A stretch of DNA of 64,000 nt, from positions 128,237 through 192,236 of the forward strand of contig CAJTTI010000002.1 in assembly GCA_910579225.1 (NCBI GenBank), given 5' to 3'. This document shows, one piece after another, positions 16,616 to 26,545 of the stretch (positions within the stretch are counted from its first letter, which is position 1; the number at the start of each line of letters is the position of its first letter). Under the pieces are notes generated by a model. The model did not search any database. It saw nothing but the letters and a program-made list of their open reading frames with translations, and was not told where the DNA came from. Origin of the DNA: an uncultured Lachnospiraceae bacterium. GTDB lineage: Bacteria > Bacillota > Clostridia > Lachnospirales > Lachnospiraceae. Made by a program: the position numbers and the translations under genes.

Positions 16616-16644
16616 TTGACATCCAGGTGAAAGAATGATATAGT
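16616..16644 (+). promoter_or_regulatory. promoter of the trpB T-box leader
   Basis: A consensus TTGACA at 16616-16621 and TATAGT at 16639-16644 are separated by exactly 17 bases. Transcription would start near 16651, just before the T-box stem I. Confidence 0.85.
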
Positions 16645-16650
16645 ATATGA

Positions 16651-16957
16651 AAATTCAATACTATAAACTGTTGAAGCGGAGATAACGGCAATGATGCCTT
16701 CACAGAGAGCCTGAGATGCTGAGAGTCAGGTAAGAAACAAGTTGTCAAATGGACCGCTGAGGGCGCAGTCAAATGTGAGATTTCACAGAGTATTCTGCGA
16801 CGCTGTAGGCAAGCGTATAAATGCCGGGGATATGTTAGTATCCTGCAAAGTGCACGGGTGATCCCGTGAATCAAGGTGGCACCGCGGATTGTGTCGTACT
16901 GTATCAGTACCTGTTCGCCCTTGACAGAATGTATATTTCTGTCAAGGGCGTTTTTTT
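16651..16957 (+). ncRNA. T-box leader, tryptophan-specific
   Basis: The conserved T-box AAGGTGGCACCGCGG is at 16873-16887. The candidate specifier is TGG (Trp) at 16750-16752 in the context AAATGGACC. The T-box bulge reads TGGC (16877-16880), which pairs with a GCCA 3' end, agreeing with the G discriminator of bacterial tRNA-Trp. A terminator with T run closes the leader at 16916-16957. Uncharged tRNA-Trp would stabilise the antiterminator and switch on the trpB gene that follows. Both the specifier and the bulge agree on tryptophan. Confidence 0.93.
16916..16957 (+). terminator. regulated terminator of the T-box
   Basis: CGCCCTTGACAGAA pairs with TTCTGTCAAGGGCG, followed by seven T residues. 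Its formation is the off state of the T-box switch. Confidence 0.92.
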
Positions 16958-17038
16958 GACTGCAGGAATTCTGCTGACACAGGCCATGCGACAGGAACCA
17001 GAAACAATTTAACCAGGAATCATATGGAGGGAACTGTA

Positions 17039-18412
17039 ATGCAAAATGAAAAGATACCTTATAAAATATATCTGAATGAGAACGAGATGCCGAAGGCATG
17101 GTATAATCTGCGCGCCGATATGAAGCAGAAACCTGCGCCTCTTCTGAATCCGGAGACTCATCAGCCCATGAAGGCGGAAGAACTTTCCGGCGTGTTCTGT
17201 GAGGAGCTGGTTGCGCAGGAACTGGACGATGCGACTCCATTCTTTGAGATTCCGGAGGAGATTCGTAACTTTTATAAGATGTATCGGCCTTCTCCGCTGG
17301 TCCGTGCATATTGTCTGGAGGAAAAGCTTGGTACGCCTGCGAAAATCTATTACAAATTTGAGGGAAATAATACCAGTGGCAGCCACAAATTAAATTCGGC
17401 TATAGCTCAGGCATATTACGCAAAGAAGCAGGGACTTAAGGGCGTGACCACTGAAACCGGAGCCGGCCAGTGGGGGACTGCTCTGTCTATGGCCTGTTCC
17501 TATTTTGGTCTGGACTGCAAGGTATATATGGTAAAATGCTCTTATGAACAGAAACCCTTCCGCCGGGAGGTGATGCGCACTTATGGTGCGTCGGTAACTC
17601 CGTCGCCGTCTATGGAGACAGAGGTGGGCAGGAAGATCCTTGCAGAGCATCCGGGCACAACGGGAAGTCTTGGCTGTGCCATTTCTGAAGCGGTGGAAAA
17701 GGCAGTGTCAAGCGAGGGTTATCGCTATGTATTAGGCAGTGTGCTGAATCAGGTGCTTCTCCATCAGTCCGTTATCGGTCTGGAGACCAAAGCAGCGCTG
17801 GACAAATACCATGTGAAGCCTGATGTTGTCATCGGCTGTGCCGGAGGAGGCTCCAACCTGGGCGGCTTGATCGCACCATTTATGGGAGAAAAACTCCGTG
17901 GGGAAGCAGATTACCGGATTATCGCTGTGGAACCGGCATCCTGTCCAAGCTTTACCAGAGGGGTATATGCTTATGATTTCTGCGATACGGGAATGGTCTG
18001 TCCGCTTTCGAAGATGTATACGCTGGGCAGCGGATTTATCCCTTCAGCCAGTCATGCCGGAGGCCTGCGCTATCATGGCATGAGTTCTACACTGTCTGAA
18101 CTGTATCATCAGGGGCTGATGGAAGCAGTAAGTGCGAAGCAGACAGAGGTGTTTGAAGCCGCGGAATATTTTGCAAGAGTGGAAGGGATCCTGCCTGCGC
18201 CGGAGAGCTCTCATGCAATCCGCGTCGCGATTGATGAGGCAAACAGGTGCAGAGAAAATGGCGAGGAGAAAACTATAGTATTTGGCCTCACCGGTACCGG
18301 ATATTTTGATATGGTAGCTTATGAAAAATTCCATGACGGTAAAATGGACGATTACATTCCTACCGATGAAGAACTGGAAATTTGCCGTAGCAAACTTCCT
18401 GAAATTATATAA
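17039..18412 (+). CDS. trpB: tryptophan synthase beta chain, TrpB2-like, stand-alone
   Basis: The 457-residue length and sequence fit the long TrpB2-type PLP enzyme, which condenses indole with serine to form tryptophan. The PLP lysine is in SGSHKLNSA, the catalytic ETGAGQWG loop is present, and GCAGGGSNLGG binds the phosphate. The ATG at 17039 is preferred over 17024 because GGAGGG at 17026-17031 is then correctly spaced. No trpA or other trp genes are adjacent, so it may salvage free indole or serve as a backup. The tryptophan T-box upstream shows that the gene responds to tRNA-Trp charging. A terminator follows at 18450. Confidence 0.93.
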   Translation: MQNEKIPYKIYLNENEMPKAWYNLRADMKQKPAPLLNPETHQPMKAEELSGVFCEELVAQELDDATPFFEIPEEIRNFYKMYRPSPLVRAYCLEEKLGTPAKIYYKFEGNNTSGSHKLNSAIAQAYYAKKQGLKGVTTETGAGQWGTALSMACSYFGLDCKVYMVKCSYEQKPFRREVMRTYGASVTPSPSMETEVGRKILAEHPGTTGSLGCAISEAVEKAVSSEGYRYVLGSVLNQVLLHQSVIGLETKAALDKYHVKPDVVIGCAGGGSNLGGLIAPFMGEKLRGEADYRIIAVEPASCPSFTRGVYAYDFCDTGMVCPLSKMYTLGSGFIPSASHAGGLRYHGMSSTLSELYHQGLMEAVSAKQTEVFEAAEYFARVEGILPAPESSHAIRVAIDEANRCRENGEEKTIVFGLTGTGYFDMVAYEKFHDGKMDDYIPTDEELEICRSKLPEII

Positions 18413-18739
18413 ACCAAAAGTAGTCATCCGGGAAACAGATAGTCCTGAACGGGGAACCAGAGACTTATACAGGTCAATGGTTCCCCGGATTTTTCCGCAT
18501 AAGAAAAAGGAGCGGTTGGTTATTACAGAAGAAATTCATGGAAAAATAACAGTTTTGGCACTTCGACAGTAGGCAAAGTTATGATTTTGTGGTATATTAT
18601 TAATAAATATCGTTTGAAATACATAGAAATATGTAGTGAATTACAACAGAGTCCGGGGGCATTCAGGGCGGTTGCAGGCCGTATCCGGCAGACTCTTAAG
18701 ATATCATGACTAGAGAATGTGAAGGAAGTGTGAGATACG
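18413..18739. other. intergenic region between trpB and the surface protein
   Basis: It contains the trpB terminator (18450-18494). The following 240 bases hold A+T-rich stretches such as GTATATTATTAATAAATA near 18590 that could be part of a promoter for the surface protein, but no convincing -35/-10 pair. No coding region is supported. Confidence 0.45.
18450..18494 (+). terminator. terminator after trpB
   Basis: CGGGGAACCA pairs perfectly with TGGTTCCCCG (18450-18487), followed by GATTTTT. Confidence 0.75.
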
Positions 18740-21700
18740 ATGATACAGAAGAAGATGAGATGGAAAAAGGCCGTTCTGGCGGCAGTGATGGCTGTTATGG
18801 TTGGGAGTGCAGGCAATCCCATGGCGCTGGAGGCAGCAGAAATAGGGAGCAGGCAGCACATCTTCGGGACGGAACCGACTGTTACGGAGACACCGGGCAC
18901 GGAAGCCGGTGATATATCCGGGCAGGAACCTGTGACAGAGCCGACAGATACAGAGGTTCCGGGTGATACGGAGACTCCGACAGTGCCGGAAGAAGTGCCG
19001 ACAGAAGAACCGGCGGTGAAAGCCGTTGCACGGGTGCGGGTGGACGGTGCGGATACAGAGTACACAGACATACAGGAAGCCTGGGCGGCAGTCAGCGGCA
19101 GGACAGGCGAGATCATTTTGTTAAGTAATATAACGACCATTGCCGACGGCGGAGCAGATTCGGGAACCGGGCAAAGCAGCGGATTCCGGCTGTTGGAAGG
19201 AGACGTGGTGTTGGATCTGGGCGGATATCAGTGGACTTATCAGTGCGGAACCGGAGGAGAGAACGGCCCGGTCAATTTTGACCTGATTGAAGTCAACGGG
19301 GCTGCATCTCTGACTGTCCGCGGTTCCGGAAGCAGCGCCATGACCTATGCCGGCAGTGGTGAGTACAAAGGGGCATGTCTGTATGCTACAGGGGATGCGA
19401 CTTTGAACATTGAAGGCGGAACCTTCTCGTCCAATGTGTCGGCTCCTGTCTATGTGGATGGGGCGACTCTGAATGTTAAGGGCGGCGTCTTCAAGGCGGC
19501 AGGACCTTCTGAGAGCGCAATCACCATGAATAATGGTACCTTCAGTATGACCGGCGGCGAGGTGAAGGTGGGCATACTAAAGCTGAACAACACCAACGGC
19601 AGCCAGGATGCTGCTATCGGAGGAAACAGTCAGCTTTCCGGAATCGAGACGACGGGAAAGAAAGCGCTTACGATCGGAGATACCCTGGAAGACGGTTATG
19701 GATACCGCAGTACCAAGAGTAAAAATAAAGCATGGGTTTCCGATGAAAAGGAGTTGTCGAAAAACAGCATCAACAATGTGGCGACAGCTCAGGAGACATT
19801 GTCCAAGGTTGAGCTGTCAATAACTCCGACTTCTCCGGATCTCGGTACAGACGGAATTTCATTTACATATGATGGTACTAATAAAACGACATTTACTTTG
19901 ACGGCGACTCCTGAGATGGATCCCAGTCATGGCGGAGATGTCACTCAGACAACATACCAGTGGTATGTAAATGGAGAACCAATAACAGGGGCAACGACAG
20001 ATTCTTATTCTTTCGACAATGCAACACAGGCGGGGACATTTACCTATCGCGTGGTGGCCACACTGGATGGCGGGAATCCGGTGGAAGACAGTATGGAGGT
20101 CAAAATTCTTCCGATAACGGGTACGATTACCAATAAGGGTTCCAGCGGTTATCCGACAGAATATCTTTATGGCGATGAGATTGAGGAGCCGGGACGTGGC
20201 GAGACATACTTTGATCTCTCACCTGGCGGTCCGGCTTTGGAGAAACTCACCTGGAAATATACATGGTACAGCGGGGATGCACCTGCTGGCGATGACAGCA
20301 ATAAGCTGAGTGGAAAGCCTTCAGATAAGGGAATTTATACGCTTAAAATCGAAGCGACTGACGGACCGAATTATACAGCAACCGGAACGGTTACGATTGA
20401 GATCAAGGAAAAGATAGTGACTCCGGAGATTCGATGTACCAGCACAAAACCATATGATGGAACCAATGTTGTAAAAGACGCGCAGATTATACTGAAAGAT
20501 CAGAACGGCCAGGAGGTGACTCAGAGCGGGGATGAAGTCATTGTATCTGCAGTGCCGGTCTATGAGAATGCGGAAGCGGGTGAGAACAAGCAGATTTCCA
20601 TCAATGTTTCCGATATTGTACTGGAAGGGGCAAAAGCCGGAAACTATGTACTGGATGCCGGCGGGCAGACGAAGCTGACCACTGTGGGAAGTATTACAAA
20701 AGCGCGCCTGACGCTGCAGGTGGAGATTCAGCCTCTGACCCAGAGCGTCAACAAACCAGTAACAGTTACAGTAAAAGTTCTGGATGACGACCATCGCCTT
20801 CTGAAAGCCAATGATATTCGTCTGAGCGTCAGGGGAAGCAACGATCCGGCGCCAACCCTGAGAGACGCAGGGAATGGTACGTTTACAGGTACATTTATTT
20901 CCACTACCACCGGGGATGTAAGTTTTCTGGCGAAAGTGGATACCGCGAATTATGACAGCAATGAAGCCAGTGGAAGCGGTCTGACGATTATCAGAGAAGT
21001 GGTCAGAACGACCCTGAACCTGACTGCCACCAGAACTGAGATTACCGAGGGCGATGAAGTGACCTACACGGCTACGGTTACGAAAGTAAACGGAAGTGCG
21101 GGGGAACCTTTGAGCGGCGGAGTACAGTTCTACATAGACGGGGAAGCAGGCTCTAATCAGGTGGGAACTTCCCAGCAGATCGGTGCCTCAGGGGACCAGG
21201 CGTCTGTCACAATGAACGGGTCTGTCCTGACCGTGGGAGACCATACGATTACGGCTGTCTTTACTTCTGATACAGCGGAAGGATCCAGAGGCAGTGTCAA
21301 TACAAAAGTGCAGGCAAAGCCTGTGGAGACGGTAAAATCTGCCATAACGCTGACTGCCAATGAGTCGGAAGTGACATATGGAGATGAGGTTACCTATACG
21401 GCGACTGTTACAAAAGTAAACGGCAGGGACGGCGAAGCATTTGCCGGTGGTGTACAGTTCTATATAGATGGAACGGAGAGTACGAACCGGATTGGTTCTG
21501 CTCAAAGTATCCGGGTATCCGGTGATAAAGTGAGCATCAAACTGGGCAAATCTGAGCTGCAGGCCGGAGATCATAAGGTTACGGCAGTCTTTGCTTCCGA
21601 CTCTGCGGAGGGCTCTTCTGCGGAAGTATCTACGAAGGTAGAGCAGATTAAGTTGACCTGGGATGTATCAAATCTGAGAGCGTCGAAGACGGCGGGGACA

Positions 21701-22585
21701 TCTGGTGAAGTGAATGTGTTTGGTACGCTGGATGTGGAAGGAATCCTTGACGGCGAGATTAAGTTTGTGCAGCCGGATTCGGCTATGAAGACAAACGGTT
21801 TTAAGGCAACAGAAGCAGGAACATATAAGGTTACAGTGACACTGGAAGACGGAGAGTGGACGTTCGACCCGAAGGAACCGAAGAACTATGCGCTTCCGGA
21901 AGGGGATCCGGAGATCAAAGCGACAGTTAATGCGCTGAAAGAGCTCTCAGATCCGCCGGAAGCCAAAGACGGAAACACTTATAAACTGGTGATGGAAGAA
22001 GGATTGTCTCAGGTGCCGGGTGGCCTTAAGAATACCAGCTTCAATACGCCGGGCAAAATTGAGAGCGAATTAAAGAGGATTCTCACCAGTACCGGCAGAT
22101 ATGCGGAGGAGCATACGGCAGTTTATGATGTGACGCTTCAGGTGAGTACAGACGAGGGAAAAACCTGGATGGAAGCGAATGCGTCTAATTTTCCCAAGGA
22201 AGGTGTGGTAGTGACTTTGCCGTATCCCGGCGGTACAGGACGGTATACACATAATTTTGCAGTCGCACATATGTTTGGAGAGAGTTTGTTCGGCCATACG
22301 TCTGGTACGGTGGAAGTGCCTGCCGTTACGAAGACTGACAATGGTCTTCAGTTCCGGGTGACCGGACTGTCTCCCATTGCAGTGGCATGGACTGACGGGG
22401 CCGGTGGATCTGTGTCTGGTACTTCCAATTCCCCGGTAGGTTCGGCGATTCGAAGACTGACCGGAGCGCAGACCGGGGATGACAGTCCCGTTCTGTTGTA
22501 TGCAGGGCTGGCAGGAGGCTGTATACTGCTGCTGTTGATTTTGATGATTGTATTGATTGTACGGGGCAGAAAGAAAACGAGATAA
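18740..22585 (+). CDS. large cell-surface protein with Ig-like repeats and C-terminal anchor
   Basis: A 1281-residue secreted protein. Residues 1-34 form a signal peptide (basic start, hydrophobic core, ALEAAE end). Residues about 45-95 are rich in Thr, Pro and Glu. A region around 100-330 has short beta-helix-like turns (TLNIEGGTF, TLNVKGGVF). Ig-like domains follow, including a YDG-type segment (KPYDGTN near 570) and two tandem repeats sharing VTYTATVTKVNG, at about nt 21010-21330 and 21345-21650. The end shows RLTGAQTGDDSP, a hydrophobic helix and RGRKKTR, a cell-wall sorting-like tail without a classic LPxTG. GGAAG precedes the start. The role is probably adhesion or carbohydrate or matrix binding, but the ligand is unknown. 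A terminator-like hairpin follows. Confidence 0.85.
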   Translation: MIQKKMRWKKAVLAAVMAVMVGSAGNPMALEAAEIGSRQHIFGTEPTVTETPGTEAGDISGQEPVTEPTDTEVPGDTETPTVPEEVPTEEPAVKAVARVRVDGADTEYTDIQEAWAAVSGRTGEIILLSNITTIADGGADSGTGQSSGFRLLEGDVVLDLGGYQWTYQCGTGGENGPVNFDLIEVNGAASLTVRGSGSSAMTYAGSGEYKGACLYATGDATLNIEGGTFSSNVSAPVYVDGATLNVKGGVFKAAGPSESAITMNNGTFSMTGGEVKVGILKLNNTNGSQDAAIGGNSQLSGIETTGKKALTIGDTLEDGYGYRSTKSKNKAWVSDEKELSKNSINNVATAQETLSKVELSITPTSPDLGTDGISFTYDGTNKTTFTLTATPEMDPSHGGDVTQTTYQWYVNGEPITGATTDSYSFDNATQAGTFTYRVVATLDGGNPVEDSMEVKILPITGTITNKGSSGYPTEYLYGDEIEEPGRGETYFDLSPGGPALEKLTWKYTWYSGDAPAGDDSNKLSGKPSDKGIYTLKIEATDGPNYTATGTVTIEIKEKIVTPEIRCTSTKPYDGTNVVKDAQIILKDQNGQEVTQSGDEVIVSAVPVYENAEAGENKQISINVSDIVLEGAKAGNYVLDAGGQTKLTTVGSITKARLTLQVEIQPLTQSVNKPVTVTVKVLDDDHRLLKANDIRLSVRGSNDPAPTLRDAGNGTFTGTFISTTTGDVSFLAKVDTANYDSNEASGSGLTIIREVVRTTLNLTATRTEITEGDEVTYTATVTKVNGSAGEPLSGGVQFYIDGEAGSNQVGTSQQIGASGDQASVTMNGSVLTVGDHTITAVFTSDTAEGSRGSVNTKVQAKPVETVKSAITLTANESEVTYGDEVTYTATVTKVNGRDGEAFAGGVQFYIDGTESTNRIGSAQSIRVSGDKVSIKLGKSELQAGDHKVTAVFASDSAEGSSAEVSTKVEQIKLTWDVSNLRASKTAGTSGEVNVFGTLDVEGILDGEIKFVQPDSAMKTNGFKATEAGTYKVTVTLEDGEWTFDPKEPKNYALPEGDPEIKATVNALKELSDPPEAKDGNTYKLVMEEGLSQVPGGLKNTSFNTPGKIESELKRILTSTGRYAEEHTAVYDVTLQVSTDEGKTWMEANASNFPKEGVVVTLPYPGGTGRYTHNFAVAHMFGESLFGHTSGTVEVPAVTKTDNGLQFRVTGLSPIAVAWTDGAGGSVSGTSNSPVGSAIRRLTGAQTGDDSPVLLYAGLAGGCILLLLILMIVLIVRGRKKTR

Positions 22586-22589
22586 AAGA

Positions 22590-22648
22590 CAAGGAGTCTG
22601 TTCAGAATCCTCCGTCGGGAGACGGGGTAGAGCAGGCTTCTGTTTTTT
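22590..22648 (+). terminator. possible terminator after the surface protein
   Basis: An imperfect stem with core CCGTC/GACGG and outer partly paired arms is followed by CTGTTTTTT. Weaker than the others. Confidence 0.5.
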
Positions 22649-22685
22649 ATAAGTTTTACTAATGAAATATTTTATATATATTAAA

Positions 22686-22714
22686 TTTACTAATCATATA
22701 AAATGTGCTATGAT
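22686..22714 (+). promoter_or_regulatory. promoter of purL
   Basis: TTTACT at 22686 and TATGAT at 22709 with a 17-base spacer, about 75 bases before the start codon. No purine riboswitch is visible in the short leader. Confidence 0.65.
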
Positions 22715-22789
22715 GATTTGAGAACTGGATGAGAGAATCATCTGCGGCAGCGGAAGTAAGATTCAGAGAGATAATGGAGGAAAAAGAGC

Positions 22790-25700
22790 ATGGTAAGACG
22801 CGTCTTCGTGGAGAAAAAAGAGGCATTTGCTGTGAAGGCAAAGGAGCTGGAGGAGGAGATTCGGAGTTATCTGGGGATTCAGACTGTGACAGGAGTGCGG
22901 GTGTTGATTCGCTATGATGTGGAGAACATTACGGACGAGACTTTTGAGAGGGCATGCGGCACAGTGTTCAGCGAACCGCCGGTGGATCTGCTGTACAGGG
23001 AAAGTTTTGAGGTCGGAGCGCACGGGGCGGCGTTCGGTGTGGAGTTTCTGCCAGGGCAGTTTGACCAGAGAGCAGATTCTGCAGTACAGTGTATTCAGTT
23101 TCTGGAGGCTTCCGAGGAGCCGGTGATCCGCACGGCGACGATCTACGTGATTGAAGGCAGTGTGACAGAAGAGGAGCTTCAGGCCATTAAGTCTTTCTGT
23201 ATCAATCCGGTGGATTCCCGCGAGACGGATATGGTAAAACCGCAGACACTGGTAACTGTATTTGATGAGCCGGAAGATGTGAAGATTCTGGATGGTTTCC
23301 GTGACATGCCAAAAGAGAATCTGAAAGAGCTTTATGAAAGCCTGAGTCTTGCCATGACTTTTAAAGATTTTCTGCATATCCGGAATTATTTTCAGGAAGA
23401 GGAGAAACGGGATCCGTCTATGACCGAGATTCGGGTGTTGGATACCTACTGGTCCGATCACTGCCGTCATACTACATTTTCTACAGAACTGACGGAAGTG
23501 TCCTTTGCGGATGGATATTACAGAAAACCGGTGGAGGATACCTACCGGCAGTATCTGGCAGATCATGAGGAGATTTTCCGTGGAAGAGAGGACAAGTTTG
23601 TCTGCCTGATGGATCTGGCGCTGATGGCTATGAGAAAACTGAAAAAGGAAGGTAAACTGGAGGATCAGGAAGAGTCTGACGAGATCAACGCATGTTCCAT
23701 CGTGGTTCCGGTGGAGATTGACGGACAGACAGAGGAATGGCTCGTGAATTTTAAGAATGAAACGCACAATCATCCTACAGAGATTGAGCCTTTCGGCGGC
23801 GCTGCTACCTGTCTGGGCGGTGCGATCCGGGATCCGCTTTCCGGGCGGACTTATGTCTATCAGGCCATGCGCGTGACCGGAGCGGCAGATCCCACAGTCT
23901 CTGCATCGGAGACTTTGAAAGGCAAGTTGCCGCAGAAAAAACTGGTCAGGGGTGCAGCCAGCGGATACAGTTCCTACGGCAACCAGATTGGTCTTGCCAC
24001 AGGCTATGTGAAAGAGATCTATCATCCGGATTATGTGGCCAAGCGTCTAGAGATCGGTGCGGTGATGGGGGCTGCTCCAAGAAAAGATGTAATCCGGGAA
24101 ACTTCTGATCCGGGAGATATCATCATTCTGCTTGGCGGACGTACAGGGCGGGACGGCTGCGGCGGCGCCACCGGCTCTTCGAAAGTGCATACAGAGGCGT
24201 CCATTGAGACCTGCGGCGCAGAAGTGCAGAAAGGGAATGCGCCTACAGAGCGGAAGATTCAGAGACTGTTTCGTCGTCCGGAAGTGACCCGGCTGATCAA
24301 AAAATGCAATGATTTTGGTGCAGGTGGGGTTTCCGTTGCCATTGGTGAACTGGCAGACGGCCTGCTGGTCAATCTGGATCTGGTTCCGAAGAAATATGCC
24401 GGACTGGACGGAACGGAGATTGCGATCTCCGAGTCCCAGGAGCGTATGGCCGTGGTGGTGGATCCCCAAAATGTAGATGAATTTATGAAATACGCAGTGG
24501 AAGAAAATCTGGAATCTGTCTGTGTGGCAGAGGTAATGGAATCTCCGCGACTGGTTTTAAAGTGGAGGGGGAAGGAGATCGTCAATCTTTCCCGGGCGTT
24601 TCTTGATACCAACGGCGCGCATCAGGAGACAAAAGTGGCAGTGGATATGCCGTCAGAGGAGCAGAAGTATTTTGAGAGAAGAGAAGTGGGTGATGTCAGA
24701 GAGACGTGGCTTGGCCTTCTGAAGGATCTGAACGTGTGTTCTCAGAAAGGACTGGTGGAGATGTTCGACGGCTCCATTGGAGCGGGAAGCGTGTTCATGC
24801 CTTACGGCGGCAGATATCAGCTGACAGAGACACAGACTATGGTGGCGAAGCTTCCGGTGCTGAAAGGAAAGACCGATACAGTTACGATGATGAGCTATGG
24901 GTTTGATCCCTATCTGTCCAGCTGGTCTCCTTACCATGGAGCGGTCTATGCGGTTCTGGAATCGGTGGCAAAGATCGTGGCATCTGGTGGAGATTACCGG
25001 AAGATCCGCTTTACATTCCAGGAATATTTTCGCAGGATGACGGAGGATCCCCACCGCTGGAGCCAGCCTTTTGCAGCGCTTTTGGGGGCTTACAGCGCAC
25101 AGATGGGCTTTGGACTGCCCTCTATCGGCGGTAAGGACAGTATGTCCGGTACGTTTAATGAGATTGATGTGCCGCCGACTCTGGTATCCTTTGCAGTGGA
25201 TGTTGCGAGCAGCCGGCATATCATTACACCGGAGCTGAAAAAGGCAGGCAATAAACTGATTCTTCTAAGGATTGACAGGGACGACTATGATCTTCCGGAT
25301 TATAGCCAGGCTATGGATCTGTACGGAAAATTCTTCGAAGATGTGAAGGCTGGTAAAATCATATCTGCATATGCGCTGGATGCCCATGGCATCGTTGCAG
25401 CGGTCAGCAAGATGGCCTTTGGCAACAAGCTGGGTGTGAAACTGGAGCATAATCTGGATCCGAGAGATGCTTTCGCCCCGGGCTTTGGGTGTATTGTGGC
25501 AGAGGTGCCAGACGGAAAAGTGGGAGAACTGTCCATTACCTATACATTGATCGGTGAAGTGACTGAGAAGGACTTTTCCTATGGGAATGCTGTCATTTCC
25601 ATGGAGGAAGCACTGGAGGCATGGACCGGAACTCTGGAAAAGGTCTATCCGACCGTGGCAGTGAAAAATAAAGAACTGCTGGATACACCGGTTTATCATG

Positions 25701-26533
25701 CGGACAGTGTCTATGTATGCAGATACAAGGTGGCGAAACCGACCGTCTTTATCCCTGTATTTCCGGGTACCAACTGTGAATATGACAGTACCAGGGCGTT
25801 TGAGCGGGCCGGTGCAGATGTGGTGACGAAGATTTTCCGGAACCTGAACGGAAACGATATCCGGGAATCCGTGGACGCTTTTGAAAAAGCTATCAGTCAG
25901 GCGCAGATCATCATGTTCCCGGGTGGATTTTCGGCGGGAGATGAACCGGATGGTTCTGCCAAGTTCTTTGCTACAGCCTTCCAGAACGAGAAGATCAAAG
26001 AAGCAGTTATGAAACTTTTGAATGAGAGAGACGGACTGGTCCTTGGAATCTGCAACGGTTTCCAGGCCCTGGTGAAGCTGGGGCTGCTGCCGCATGGTGA
26101 GATTGTGGGACAGACGGCAGATTCACCTACACTGACCTTCAATACGATCAACCGGCATATTTCCCGTATGGTCTATACCAAGGTCGTGACAGACAAGTCG
26201 CCATGGTTGTCAGGCGCAAAGTTGGGTGAGACCTATGTGATTCCTGCATCCCACGGAGAAGGACGTTTTGTGGCTCCGAAGGAGTGGATCGACCGGCTGT
26301 TTGCCAATGGTCAGGTGGCGACCCAGTATGTGGATCTGCAGGGCAATCCAACCATGGATGAAGAGTGGAATGTAAATGGTTCCTATGCATCTGTTGAGGG
26401 CATCACCAGCCCGGATGGACGGATTCTGGGTAAGATGGGACACGCAGAGCGAATTGGGGAAGCTGTGGCTGTCAATATTTACGGCGAGCAGGATATGAAG
26501 ATCTTTGAATCTGGTGTAGAGTATTTCAGATAA
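22790..26533 (+). CDS. purL: phosphoribosylformylglycinamidine synthase, single-chain
   Basis: A 1247-residue enzyme of purine biosynthesis that converts FGAR and glutamine to FGAM with ATP. It has the long single-chain form: an N-terminal PurS-like part, two AIR-synthase-type halves (DTYWSDHCRHTTF and NETHNHPTEIEPFGGAATCLGG in the first, SIGGKDSMSGTF in the second) and a C-terminal class I glutaminase domain with nucleophile Cys in LGICNGFQ and catalytic His/Glu in ASHGEGR. GGAGG at 22776-22780 precedes the ATG. It stands alone here, not in a pur operon, with its own promoter. Assignment is secure; the leader shows no purine riboswitch. Confidence 0.97.
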   Translation: MVRRVFVEKKEAFAVKAKELEEEIRSYLGIQTVTGVRVLIRYDVENITDETFERACGTVFSEPPVDLLYRESFEVGAHGAAFGVEFLPGQFDQRADSAVQCIQFLEASEEPVIRTATIYVIEGSVTEEELQAIKSFCINPVDSRETDMVKPQTLVTVFDEPEDVKILDGFRDMPKENLKELYESLSLAMTFKDFLHIRNYFQEEEKRDPSMTEIRVLDTYWSDHCRHTTFSTELTEVSFADGYYRKPVEDTYRQYLADHEEIFRGREDKFVCLMDLALMAMRKLKKEGKLEDQEESDEINACSIVVPVEIDGQTEEWLVNFKNETHNHPTEIEPFGGAATCLGGAIRDPLSGRTYVYQAMRVTGAADPTVSASETLKGKLPQKKLVRGAASGYSSYGNQIGLATGYVKEIYHPDYVAKRLEIGAVMGAAPRKDVIRETSDPGDIIILLGGRTGRDGCGGATGSSKVHTEASIETCGAEVQKGNAPTERKIQRLFRRPEVTRLIKKCNDFGAGGVSVAIGELADGLLVNLDLVPKKYAGLDGTEIAISESQERMAVVVDPQNVDEFMKYAVEENLESVCVAEVMESPRLVLKWRGKEIVNLSRAFLDTNGAHQETKVAVDMPSEEQKYFERREVGDVRETWLGLLKDLNVCSQKGLVEMFDGSIGAGSVFMPYGGRYQLTETQTMVAKLPVLKGKTDTVTMMSYGFDPYLSSWSPYHGAVYAVLESVAKIVASGGDYRKIRFTFQEYFRRMTEDPHRWSQPFAALLGAYSAQMGFGLPSIGGKDSMSGTFNEIDVPPTLVSFAVDVASSRHIITPELKKAGNKLILLRIDRDDYDLPDYSQAMDLYGKFFEDVKAGKIISAYALDAHGIVAAVSKMAFGNKLGVKLEHNLDPRDAFAPGFGCIVAEVPDGKVGELSITYTLIGEVTEKDFSYGNAVISMEEALEAWTGTLEKVYPTVAVKNKELLDTPVYHADSVYVCRYKVAKPTVFIPVFPGTNCEYDSTRAFERAGADVVTKIFRNLNGNDIRESVDAFEKAISQAQIIMFPGGFSAGDEPDGSAKFFATAFQNEKIKEAVMKLLNERDGLVLGICNGFQALVKLGLLPHGEIVGQTADSPTLTFNTINRHISRMVYTKVVTDKSPWLSGAKLGETYVIPASHGEGRFVAPKEWIDRLFANGQVATQYVDLQGNPTMDEEWNVNGSYASVEGITSPDGRILGKMGHAERIGEAVAVNIYGEQDMKIFESGVEYFR

Positions 26534-26545
26534 CATACGATAAGA

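Noticed and set aside
22586..22789. Purine riboswitch before purL
   Set aside because: The space between the promoter and the start is only about 75 bases and contains none of the conserved junction sequence of the purine aptamer.
22763..24025. Open frame of about 420 codons on the minus strand inside purL
   Set aside because: It is antisense to a secure purL frame, has no ribosome site or recognisable family, and its amino acid make-up (many His, Ile, Gln, Leu) is typical of a shadow of a codon-biased gene.
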